Source of the DNA: Papilionanthe hookeriana x Papilionanthe teres | Lineage: Eukaryota > Streptophyta > Magnoliopsida > Asparagales > Orchidaceae | NCBI GenBank assembly: GCA_022702705.1 | Contig: CM040430.1 | Coordinates: forward strand, 78,123,239-78,187,238 | Length of the DNA stretch: 64,000 nt | Direction of reading: 5' to 3' | Shown: positions 1-8,983 of the stretch, in pieces | How positions within the stretch are numbered: the first letter of the stretch is position 1 | Layout: each line of letters opens with the position of its first letter | Notes under the pieces: model-generated | Seen by the model: only the letters and a program-made list of their open reading frames with translations | What the model was told of the DNA's origin: nothing | Databases searched by the model: none | Position numbers and translations under genes: made by a program

Positions 1-510
1 ATTTAAAGTCAATTGGGACATATTTTCACTGCGCTTAATAATAGACCTTCTGGAAAGCTTCCTAGTAATGTGGAGATCAATCCAAAAGATTAAAACAAGA
101 TGCAACTTAAGGCTATTCAATTAAGGAGTGGAAAAGAATTAGAAACTAGAATGCAGAAAGAAGTCGAAGAAGAGAAGGAGAAGGTGAATATTGAAAAAGG
201 TTCAAATAAGATTTATCCAGACCTGGAATATTCTCTTGAACCAATGAAGATTACTGTTGAGAAACCACCTCCTCCATTCCCTCAAAGATTGAAGCAGAAT
301 AATAGGGATAATAGATTTGGAAAATTTTTGGAAAGCCTTAAGAAGTTAACAATAAATATACCTTTTGTTGAAGCATTAGAACAGATGTCTGATTATGTGA
401 AATTTATAAAGGATATTCTTAAAAAGAAGAGAAAGTTCATGGATCATGAGACTGTTGCACTTAGCGGAGAGTGTAGTGCAATAATTCAGAAAAAGCTTCC
501 TGAAAAACTT
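1..510 (+). pseudogene. gag: E1 gag C-terminal part and gag-PR linker
   Basis: Reading frame 1 from the first base gives the C-terminal part of Athila gag: a basic stretch with QLRSGKEL, then a charged linker, the proline run PPPPFPQRL, and the conserved block around LTINIPFVEALEQM that leads into the protease. The structural gag domain itself lies left of the window. There is an in-frame TAA at 91-93. A one-base insertion near 543 is balanced by a one-base loss near 560, so the frame returns just before the protease active site. Copies of this linker in E2, E3, E4 and E5 confirm the reading. Confidence 0.85.
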
Positions 511-1284
511 AAAGATCCCGGTAGTTTCACTATCCCGTGTGCTTATAGGTGAAAAGTTTTTGGAAGAGACTTATGTGATATGGGAGCTAGTATTAATCTT
601 ATGCCTTTATCAACTTTCAAAAGATTGGGAATTGGAGAAATTTCTCCTACATCTGTAACTCTTCAATTAGCTGATCGTTCTATTACTTATCCTAAGGGAG
701 TGGTAAAAGATGTGTTAGTAAAAATGGATAAATTTATCTTTCCTGTGGATTTTATTGTGCTTGATATGGAGGAAGATAAAGATATTCTAATTATTTTAGG
801 AAGACCATTCCTAGCTACTGGAAGAGCTGTAATTGATGTTCAAAAGGGGGATTTAACTATGAGAGTTAATGATCAAGCGATGACCTTTAATATTTTGAAG
901 TCTATGAAGTATCCCGCATTTGAAAAAGATAATGAATGTTTTAGGATGGAAGTATGTGAATATTTGAGAAATGATTATTTTAAAGATATGTTTGAAAAGA
1001 AAGTGGAGTATGAAAATATAATTGAAGATGAAACTGAAAATGAAACAAATTCAGATAATGAGATGAATAAGGAATTGGAGTATATTCAAGAGAAATTTGA
1101 AGTGTTAGATACCATGGAAGGTGGAGATAAAAGTTTAATTTCATCTATTGTTAAACCTCCTGAACTTGAGATGAAAATTCTCCCTAAACATTTAAAGTAT
1201 ATGTTCTTTGGAGAATCATCTACCTTACCAGTTATTGTATCTTCGAAATTAACTGAATATCAAGAACAAAAATTATTGGAAATC
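511..1284 (+). pseudogene. E1 aspartic protease and PR-RT connector
   Basis: Pepsin-type retroelement protease that would cut the Gag-Pol polyprotein. The active-site region reads CDMGASINLMPLS, where Athila copies normally have CDLGAS; the catalytic Asp is kept. The flap and C-terminal half (LADRSITYPKG, DMEEDKDILIILGRPFLATG) are present, with the usual Ile-Ile-Leu-Gly-Arg close. An acidic, probably unstructured connector follows, up to the block KPPELEMKILPKHLKY that directly precedes RT. The frame is open from 580 to 1404. E4 and E5 keep this same connector although they have lost RT. Confidence 0.88.
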
Positions 1285-2310
1285 TTAAAAAGATACAAAA
1301 GAGCTTTTGGATGGACTTTGGCATATATCAAAGGAATCAGTCCTTCGATCTGTATGCATAGAATTTTATTAAATGAAGAACATAAACCTAAAATTGATCC
1401 GTAAAGGAGATTAAATCCTATAATGAAAGAAGTAGTTAAGAAGGAGATTTTAAAATGGCTTGATGCTGGAATTATTTATCCTATTTTGGATAGTTCTTGG
1501 GTAAGTCCAATTTATTGTGTACTGAAGAAAGACGGAGTGACTGTGGAAGTGGATGAAAGGAATGAAATTTTACCTACCAGACAAGTTAATGGATGGCGAA
1601 TTTGTATTGATTATAGAAAACTAAATGCTGCCACCCGAAAAGATCACTTTCCTCTACCTTATCTCGATCAAATGTTGGATAGACTTGCAGGACACAAGTA
1701 CTATTTCTTTTTGGATGGATATACTGGTTATCATCAAATACCTATTACTCATGAGGATCAAGAAAAGACAATATTTACTAGCCCTTATGGAACATTTGCT
1801 TTTCGAAGAATGCCTTTTGGATTGTGTAATTCACCTGCAACTTTTCAAAGATGTATGATGTCTATCTTTAGTAGTATAATAGATAATGGAATAGAAGTTT
1901 TCATGGATGATTTTTCTGTTTTTGGAACTTCATTTGATATCTGTTTGAAAAACTTGGCAAAAGTTTTGGAACTCTGTGAGAAAACAAATTTAATTATGAA
2001 CTAGGAAAAGTGTCAATGTATGGTTGCAGGAGGAATAGTGCTTGAGCATGAAATTTCTGAATATGGTATGGAGGTCGACCCTGCTAAAATTTGAGTAATT
2101 GAGAGATTACCACCACCCACTACTGTGAGAGAGGTGCGGAGTTTCTTAGGACATACTGGATTTTACAAGCATTATATTAAAGATTTTTCTAAAATTACTA
2201 AACCTTTGTGCCAACTTCTAGAAAATGATAGGAAGTTTGATTTTAATGATGAATGTTTGTGTGCTTTTGAATTACTTAAAGAAAAATTAATCACTGCTCC
2301 TATAACTGTT
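1285..2310 (+). pseudogene. E1 reverse transcriptase
   Basis: RNA-directed DNA polymerase of the Ty3/gypsy type. Palm and finger blocks run in order: AFGWT, ILKWLDAGIIYPI, WRICIDYRKLNAATRKDHFPLP, FLDGYTGYHQI, PYGTFAFRRMPFGLCNSPATFQRCM, then the polymerase box FMDDFSVFG (catalytic MDD at 1903-1911), and the connection block VRSFLGHTGFYKHYIKDFSK. Stops at 1402-1404 (CAA to TAA), 2002-2004 (TGG to TAG) and 2092-2094 interrupt it. The residues needed for catalysis are intact, but the gene cannot be read through. Confidence 0.93.
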
Positions 2311-2715
2311 TCACCTGATTGGGAGAAACCCTTTGAATTAATGTGAAATGCTAGTGATTATACTATTGGAGTTGCGTTGGGGCAAAGGTATGATAAAACT
2401 TTCAAAGTTATTTAATATGCTAGTAAAACTCTTAATGATGCTCAAATTAATTATACCATTACTGAAAGAGAGTTATTAGCTATAGTATTTGCTTTCGATA
2501 AGTTTAGACCTTTTTTAATTGGAACTAAAAGTATAGTGCATACTGATCATTCAGCTATCAAGTATTTAATGCAAAAGAAGGATGCTAAACCTAGATTGAT
2601 TAGATGGATACTCCTTTTGCAAGAATTTGATTTTAAGATAGTTGATAGGAAAGGATCTGATAATCAAATTGCTGATCATTTGTCAAGAATAGAATATGAT
2701 AGATTTTCTGAATTT
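2311..2715 (+). pseudogene. E1 RNase H
   Basis: Ty3/gypsy RNase H that would remove RNA from the RNA:DNA hybrid. The first catalytic block, CDASDYAIG in relatives, here reads stop-NASDYTIG: the cysteine codon has become TGA (2343-2345) and the first catalytic aspartate has become Asn (GAT to AAT). The Glu block (TERELLAIVFAFDKF), the second Asp block (HTDHSAIKYL) and the last Asp block (GSDNQIADHLSRIE) are present. A further TAA is at 2413-2415. Identity is clear from order and motifs. Confidence 0.9.
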
Positions 2716-4066
2716 GAGAAGGAAGTTGTAGAAACTTTTCCTGATGAACAATTGTATATTCTTATGGAAAAGAATTTGCCTTGGTATGCTGATATTGTGA
2801 ATTATATTGTAAGTGATATTATACCATCAGATTTAACAAGGTCACAAAAAAAAAAATTAAATATGATGCTAAATTTTATTTTTGGGATGAGCCCTATTTA
2901 TATAAACAGTGTATGGATCTAATTATTAGAAGATGTGTGCCACATGAAGAAATTAATCTAATCATTTAGAGATGTCATGATTCTGAATTTGGAGGTCATT
3001 TTGGTGTTGATAAAACGAATTATAAGATTTTACAATCTGGATTTTATTGGCCCACTCTTTTTCGTGATGTTTATAAATATGTTAAATTTTGTGATCGATG
3101 TCAAAGAGTAGGTAATATTTCTAGAAGAAACGAAATGCCTCTGAATTACAATTTGGAAGTTGAAATTTTTGATGTATGGGGATTAGATTTTATGGGACCC
3201 TTTGCACCTTCATTTGGAAATTTATATATATTGGTCACTGTTGATTATGTTTAGAAATGGATTGAAGCTGTTGCTTTACCAAGATGTGATGCTCGGAGTG
3301 TTTCTAAATTTTTGAAGAAAAATATATATACAAGATATGGAATGCCGAGAGTGATTATAACGGATGGTGGATCCCATTTCAGAAATAATCAAATTAAAAG
3401 ATTAACTGGAAAATATAACATTATTCATAGAATCTCTACTGCTTATCATCCCCAGACTAGTGGATTAGCGGAAGTATCGAATCGAGAAATTAAAAGAATT
3501 TTGGAGAAAACAGTGGATATTCATAAATTAGATTGGTCTGCTAGATTAGACACCGCATTATGAGCTTATAGGACTGCTTTTAAGACCCCTATTGGAATGT
3601 CTCCTTATAGATTAGTGTTTGGCAAAACTTGCCATTTACCAGTTGAATTGGAGCATAAAGCATATTGGGCGATTAAGGAATTGAATTTTAATTTGAGATA
3701 TGCGGGAGAAAAAAGATTTATGCAATTAAATGAGTTGGAAGAAATTAGAAATGAATCATATCATAACGATAGGATTTATAAAGCGAAAATGAAATTGTGG
3801 CATGATCAAAAGATATTGAAAAAATGATTTGAACTGGGCAAAGAGTTTTATTATATAATACGAGATTGAAATTATTTCCGGGAAAACTTAAGTCCAGATT
3901 GATAGGACCTTTTACTGTAGTAAAAGTTCTTTCTTTAGGAGCTGTTGATATTGAGGATCCAAAAACTGAAAATATTTTCAAGGTTAATGGGCATCGTTTA
4001 AAACCTTACTTTGGAGGGTCTTTACCTGATTTCGAAGAGGTTTTATTGCTAAGTCATCCTAGTTAA
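2716..4066 (+). pseudogene. E1 integrase
   Basis: Integrase with an N-terminal zinc-binding HHCC module (RCHDSEFGGHFG, then FCDRCQR), a catalytic core with first Asp in WGLDFMGPF, second Asp in IITDGGSHF and Glu in the NREIKRILE block, and a C-terminal part ending FKVNGHRLKPYFGGSL. No chromodomain is seen, as expected for Athila. The frame shifts near 2855 in an A-run and again near 3838. Stops lie at 2967-2969, 3252-3254 and 3561-3563 (TGG to TGA). The element's pol ends here; a conserved noncoding motif follows within 10 bases. Confidence 0.9.
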
Positions 4067-4074
4067 CTGAATGG

Positions 4075-4124
4075 TTTGTCGGGCTGACTACATTAAACCA
4101 AGCGCTTTGTGGGAGACAACCCAT
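4075..4124 (+). promoter_or_regulatory. Conserved post-pol motif, E1 copy
   Basis: About 50 bases beginning TTTGTCGGGCTGACTACATT and ending GGGAGACAACCCATA, just after the integrase stop. The same block occurs on the minus strand of E2 (22901-22949) and in E4 (44600-44654) and E5 (53797-53852), always followed by a TTTG-rich stretch. It is noncoding and conserved while surrounding bases are not. The role is unknown; a cis-acting RNA or translation signal is an inference. Confidence 0.7.
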
Positions 4125-4294
4125 ATGTTTGTTTGTATGTTGAGTTTGCTTGCTTATTGTTGTTTGTGCTTTTAGTGTAATATTTAAGAATCCTAATTAC
4201 CCCTAAATAAGTTAAAAATTAAAAATATATTGGATCGTATTGAGGAAACGAAGTATTTCGAGCCAAACGAAGTTCGATGAAAATTTTTGTCACT

Positions 4295-4356
4295 GGCGCC
4301 GCCGGCGCCCTATTCTTTTATACAGCCGAATTTCAAGTTTGAGCGCCGCCGGCGCC
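4295..4356 (+). repeat. GC-rich word pair upstream of ORF A (E1)
   Basis: GGCGCCGCCGGCGCC at 4295-4309 and its near copy at 4343-4356 stand out in an AT-rich leader. The 4295 copy plus CCTATTCT matches the E1 LTR at 9192-9212 almost base for base. The same word recurs upstream of ORF B (6051-6086). It is palindromic over GGCGCC and GCCGGC. Confidence 0.85.
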
Positions 4357-4500
4357 CAAATTCTGGGTGATGGTTTTTACGTTTTAAAATGCAGTTTTTG
4401 GCGGTTTTGAGCCGAATTTTCTTCCTTAAAACACCCCAAAACCCATTTTAAATCCATAACCACCAGAGAAACGAAAACTCCCTTTCTCAATTTGCATCCC

Positions 4501-5664
4501 ATGGATTCCCACTCCATTGAACTCCCTAGATCTCGCATCTATAATCGACAAAATTTTGTTAGTTTCGAGGCACAACGTCTATTCCATAAAGTGATGATGA
4601 TGAGAAGGATTATCAAGGAAAGAGGCTTTGTGAATCGAGGTTTAGAGAGTCCGACGATAAGAGTTGAAGAGATAGTGAAGCAAAGACGTTGGGAAGTGTT
4701 ATGCTACACTACCGCCGCAATGGTTGTTCCGGTTGTGAAAGAATTTTATGCAAATCTGCTTGGGATCAACCAAGAATGTGTTTTTGTGCGAGGAAGGTAT
4801 GTACCATTCACTCCTGCGGATAAATGATCTCTTCATGATAGAAAGTGTACCTATTTGTCATTATGCAAATTTCAATGCTACGAGCAACGATATGAATGAA
4901 ATCTATCGTTATTTGACAGATGAGAATGAAGAATGGGAAGTAAGGGATAATGGATATGTCAGTTTCTCTTCTTCATCCTTGAATCCGGTAACAAAGTAGT
5001 GGCATTACTTTATTTCATCAAAATTAATTCCTACTATGAAGATAAGGTGACGAAGGAAAATGCTATTCTGAATTTCTGTATACAAACTGGAAGGCCAGTG
5101 GATATTGGATCAATCATTACTAAATCTGTATTGGGATTGATTGTGCATGGATTTAAATATGGGCTTGGACACCCGTCCACCATATTTCTGTTATGTAGTC
5201 AATCACAGGTGCCATATGAAAGTTGGGAGAAAGTTATTCTACCCTAGAGACCTATTGATCCCAATGATCTTTATGACTACAGAACAGTTGGTGATGAAGG
5301 AGACATGGATGTGCTTGTTGATCAGCCCACTGAGAGTTCACAGCCTATTCAGCCTTACTATTCTGAAAGTTCAAGGGTGATATTGAAGAAGTTAAAGAAG
5401 TTGGAAAATGAGGTACAGAATATTATGAATGATATTAATAACATTTCTGATTTATTTGATCACATTGATTGGAGGATGAAATAGCAATTTAATCATACTG
5501 GTTGAATTGAATTGGGTTTGGTTAATTTGTTGAAGAAGAATGCTATGGTGGCTGAAGATTTATCTGATAAATTCCCATATCGTCCATTCTACAATCTGTT
5601 CATTCATCGTCAATCAATGGGATACATTAGAGAGGATGAGACTTCCAAGACTGATGAGGAGTAA
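4501..5664 (+). pseudogene. E1 ORF A, env-position ORF with plant transposon-protein-like domain
   Basis: The ORF begins at ATG 4501 and ends at TAA 5662-5664, about 385 codons. The N-terminal half has the block RRWEVLCYTTAAMVVPVVKE followed by FYANLL and a VRGRYVPFTP segment, which resembles the putative plant transposon protein domain found next to pol in Athila elements (family recalled, not searched). The C-terminal half is charged, with a likely coiled coil (LKKLKKLENEVQNI) and a terminal YRPFYNLFIH block. I see no signal peptide or transmembrane segment, so calling it an envelope protein is not supported. The frame slips between 4750 and 5000, and stops lie at 5245-5247 and later. It is related to ORF B downstream. 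Confidence 0.7.
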
Positions 5665-6361
5665 TTAGTAGATTCTATATGATGCTTTGTTATGTTTAAG
5701 TGTTTGCTTTGATTGCTATACTGTTTGCTTTGCTTATTTTTAGTAGGGTGTGTTTGGACTTTGCTTTGATTTCTTGTGTGTACTTAGGACTTAGTGTTTG
5801 CTTATCGTAGTGTACTTGCAACACTAAGGATCTAAGGAGTGTTGCTTATATTTAATGAACATATGTGTGTAATCGTTGTATCGTGGATTATATATATATA
5901 AAAGTAATGTGATGTGTTGTTTGTGTGAAGTGATGTTGTTTAATGTTTGTGAGATGAAATAGATGCTTGTTGATGTGTTAAATAGGAATGCGGAGGTAGA
6001 AACGATTGAATTTGCGACGAAAATTTTTGAACCCAATAGAATTTTGGACTGGCGCCGCCGGCGCCAGATTGGGCGCCACCGGTGCCCAAATCCAGAGAGC
6101 GGGCTAATATTTTGAATAGAGTTTGAGCGGGCTAGTCCAGAGAGCAGGCCCAAATCCAAATGCTATCAGGCTTCGCCGATGCCCAAACACCGAAAATAGC
6201 CCGAGACCCTTAAAAATTTACGAAAATAGCCTGGGACCCATTTTTCGCCATTTCTTTCGTCTCCCACCTCCATATTCGCGATTTTGAAGCTTTAGGGCTT
6301 GTTAGATCTCGGATTAGAGTGGATTTCAAGGATTTCTGAGGCCGGATCTGTACTTCTCTTG
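5665..6361 (+). other. Spacer and 5' leader between ORF A and ORF B (E1)
   Basis: No ORF of interest. It starts with a TTTGC-rich stretch (5690-5820) and carries a TATA-like run at 5889-5904 (TTATATATATATAAAAG). The GC word pair follows at 6051-6086, and then a less AT-rich block (6240-6361) that looks like a 5' untranslated exon and ends at a splice donor. Whether transcription starts here or upstream in the LTR cannot be told from sequence. Confidence 0.5.
6051..6086 (+). repeat. GC-rich word pair upstream of ORF B (E1)
   Basis: GGCGCCGCCGGCGCC at 6051-6065, then GGCGCCACCGGTGCC at 6072-6086. The same 15-mer sits upstream of ORF A (4295-4309) and, with one change, in the LTR (9192-9206). 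See the finding on element-specific words. Confidence 0.85.
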
Positions 6362-6558
6362 GTAAGAGCTTTACTTTAACCTAAAATTTTTGGATTTTCA
6401 CCATCTGAAACTCTCACATTGTTGGATGATATTTTTTGAGATTTTTGAGAAAAAGTGAAGTTTCATATGGTATAATTTATTCTTACTTGAATAGATTAAT
6501 GCTTGGAGTTAATTCATTGTGGATTTGGAATTTATTGGCAAATTTTGCAATTTTCTAG
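6362..6558 (+). other. Putative 5' UTR intron upstream of ORF B (E1)
   Basis: A good plant donor, TTG^GTAAGAGCTTTACT, at 6362 and an acceptor TTTTGCAATTTTCTAG ending at 6558 bracket 197 AT/T-rich bases. Nine bases later comes the ORF B start ATGGCTCC. E2 has the same arrangement: donor AAG^GTAAGAGCACTACT, acceptor TTTTTAG, then AAATGGCTCC, 208 bases long. Conservation of both splice sites and the distance to the ATG in two diverged elements supports a real intron. Confidence 0.65.
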
Positions 6559-6566
6559 AAATCCAC

Positions 6567-7690
6567 ATGGCTCCTAGAACGAGTAAGGGGAAGTGAAAAT
6601 TTGATTAGGACGATGAAAGATTTGTTAATATTAAGGCTCAGTTTCTCTTCAACTCTCAATTGCAAAACAAGAAGTGTATTCAGGATCGAGTGTTTGAAAA
6701 TCCTGGTGGATCTATAGAACAGTTGATTTCTGAGCGAAATTGGGAACATTTCTGTTACTTTTCTGCTAATGCTGTTTTGGGAGTAGTCCGAGAATTTTAT
6801 GCTAACATGCTCTGGTCTGAAACGGAATATGTGCTAGTCCGAGGGAAACTGGTTGAGTTAACCCCACAACGTATCAATGCATTTTATCAAATTTGAGGAC
6901 CTTTTGTTTGTGAGTTTGAGAATTTTGATTTTAGTGAGGGGAATTTAATGAGTGTAATCACATATCTGACCGATGGAAGAGGGGAATGGAGATGAATCAG
7001 AGACAGATAATTGACTTCCCTTCTTCTACTTTAAATGTTGCTTCTAAAGCATGGCATTATTTCATTTCTGCAAGAATATTGCCTTCTTATCATCACAGTG
7101 AAGTTACTAGGGATCGAGCTATTTTAAATTATTGCATCCAGAATATGAAGAAGATTAATATTGGAGCCATTATTTTTAAGTGCATTCACTCTATTGACAA
7201 AGGAGAAACCACTGGTGGATTAGGACATCCTGCCCTGATTCATGCACTTTGTGTTCAGTCTGGAATGGAGTATAGTAGTTCTGAGGAAGTGGCAATACCT
7301 TTGAGGCTGATTAAGAAGACCATTATTCGTTCTTATGAGGCTCACGTGGGTGCAAGAGAGGAGAGTAGGAGTACTGATATTCCTACCACGAGTTATGATG
7401 TTCCATCTACTTCTGAGCCCCCGACACTATCTGATATCATGCAGCAGTTGAGATTGCAGAGTGATAGTATGGATAGGATGCATCATAAGATGAATATATT
7501 TGACGCCCAAAGTGATGTGAATGAAGACTATTTACAGAGAAGAGTTGAGTTTGATATGGCTTATTATGATGCATAGGTCAGATTTATGAGGGGGGAGTCC
7601 AATGTGACATTTCCTACTTGTCCTAATTATACACCGTACAGGCCTGGACCTTCTGACCCTGCTGCTGATCCTGGTGATGGAGACTGGTAG
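6567..7690 (+). pseudogene. E1 ORF B, second env-position ORF related to ORF A
   Basis: The start ATG 6567 is chosen because E2 has the matching start (MAPK in E2, MAPR here). The N-terminal half has SERNWEHFCYFSANAVLGVV with REFYANML and VRGKLVELTPQRINAFY, the same domain type as ORF A. The middle continues with SKAWHYFISARILPS, RDRAILNYCIQ and GLGHPALIHALC. The C-terminal part has a proline/serine-rich stretch, a short heptad region (MQQLRLQSDSMDRMHHKM) and a PYRPGPSDPA end; stop at 7688-7690. Stops lie at the AAG-TGA near 6594, at 6894-6896 and at 7574-7576, and the frame changes near 6985. No transmembrane segment. It is probably nucleic-acid or capsid related, but the function is unknown. 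Confidence 0.7.
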
Positions 7691-8983
7691 ATAGCTTGTT
7701 TATTTTATTTCTATTGTTCTTAGTCTGTTGAGATGTATTAATGTGATGTAGTGGACATTTACTTTTTATGTAATGTGTAATCCTGTGTTGTACTGTGTGA
7801 TGTAGTGTCATTTACTTTTCATGTTGAACTGTTAGTTGTAATGTTATGTGGTGTGATAATTTGCTTTATGTTATAGTGTTCTGTTGGATATTTAGCTGTT
7901 TAATGTTTATTTCTCTTTACCCATGCAAATATTTAAATTGTTATTTCACTGCTACTAATTGTTTCATGCTTGCTAGCTGTAAATTTTGATTAATACCAGG
8001 TAAATTATGAAGATTTCAAAATCTCAGCACATAAATGTTAGTTTTCTTTTACTCTCAACTATTGCAAATTTATTGAAAAATGTAAGTTTGGGGGGTAGAG
8101 AAATGCTAAACTTTTATTTGTTCTCAATTATTATATTTTCAAAAATTATTAGCATAACTTTTGGCAGTTGAACCTAATTATAAGATAACTAAAATTTTTC
8201 AATTTAGTTGAATATTATGAAAGGAAAGGATGAAAATTTTTAGTGATAAAAGTTGATTTTATAGAAGTAAGATATTTGGTATGAAAGGATTTCATTATAG
8301 TCAACTATTTAAAGTAAAGAAAACTGTATTTTTGAAATGTTAAGGGATTTAAAGTATTGTGTTTTAAGAAGAGATTGTAACTTTATGATGAATAATAAAG
8401 CTTGTACTTAACTATAAAGTAAAGAGATGATTTAAGTTTAAACTTTATAAAGAGGAGAGTGAAGTTCAAAATAATTAAAGGCTATCCAGATATAGTAATC
8501 CTCAGAAAAAAGAAAAGAAAAAGAAAAAAAAGAAAAAAGAGAAAAAAGAGAAAAAGAAAAAGAAAAAGAAAAAGAAAAATGTTATGAGGAGATGCTTAAT
8601 CAAAAATTGGCTTCACTTGAATCACCTTAAAGGAAGAGCTTGATTTCATTTCTGAATTTATGCTTAAGGTACTAGCCTACATTCTAATAAAGTTTGCATG
8701 AACTCTTTTTTCACATAGCCCTTTAAAGCACTCTTAATATAACAAATTATGGTTCATCTTGAAATAAATAGAAGACTAGAACCCTTAGACTTAAGTACTG
8801 AATATTCTTATACCTGTAATGTTGACCTGAGTTGCTAAACTTTTTCTGAAAATCTAAACACTATATTCTTTTGAATGAAAAATTTTGGTCTCTTACAATT
8901 AAAAAGTACATTTCTTAGAGATATAGTTTTTTGTAGTAAAAGGATTACTTAAGGACAAGTAATAGTTTATGTTTTGAAGATTT
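7691..8983 (+). other. E1 3' UTR with PPT-like motif, conserved block and A/G tract
   Basis: Noncoding. It holds a perfect PPT-like AAGTTTGGGGGGTAG at 8084-8098, about 900 bases before the LTR. GCTATCCAGATATAGTAATC is at 8481-8500, and a pure A/G tract of about 76 bases lies at 8504-8579. Just before the LTR comes the block ACTTAAGGACAAGTAATAGT, which in E4 and E5 precedes the functional PPT; here the PPT itself is decayed (about 8970-8983). The same order of landmarks occurs in E2, E4 and E5. Confidence 0.8.

Noticed and set aside
4501..7690. Calling ORF A and ORF B envelope genes
   Set aside because: They lie in the env position, but I see no signal peptide, no transmembrane segment and no furin-like site. 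The visible domain is the R.W...VREFYAN plant transposon-protein type.
8504..8579. A/G tract as the functional PPT
   Set aside because: It is about 400 bases from the LTR. The LTR-adjacent AAGTTTGGGGG in E4/E5 is the PPT, and the tract varies in length.
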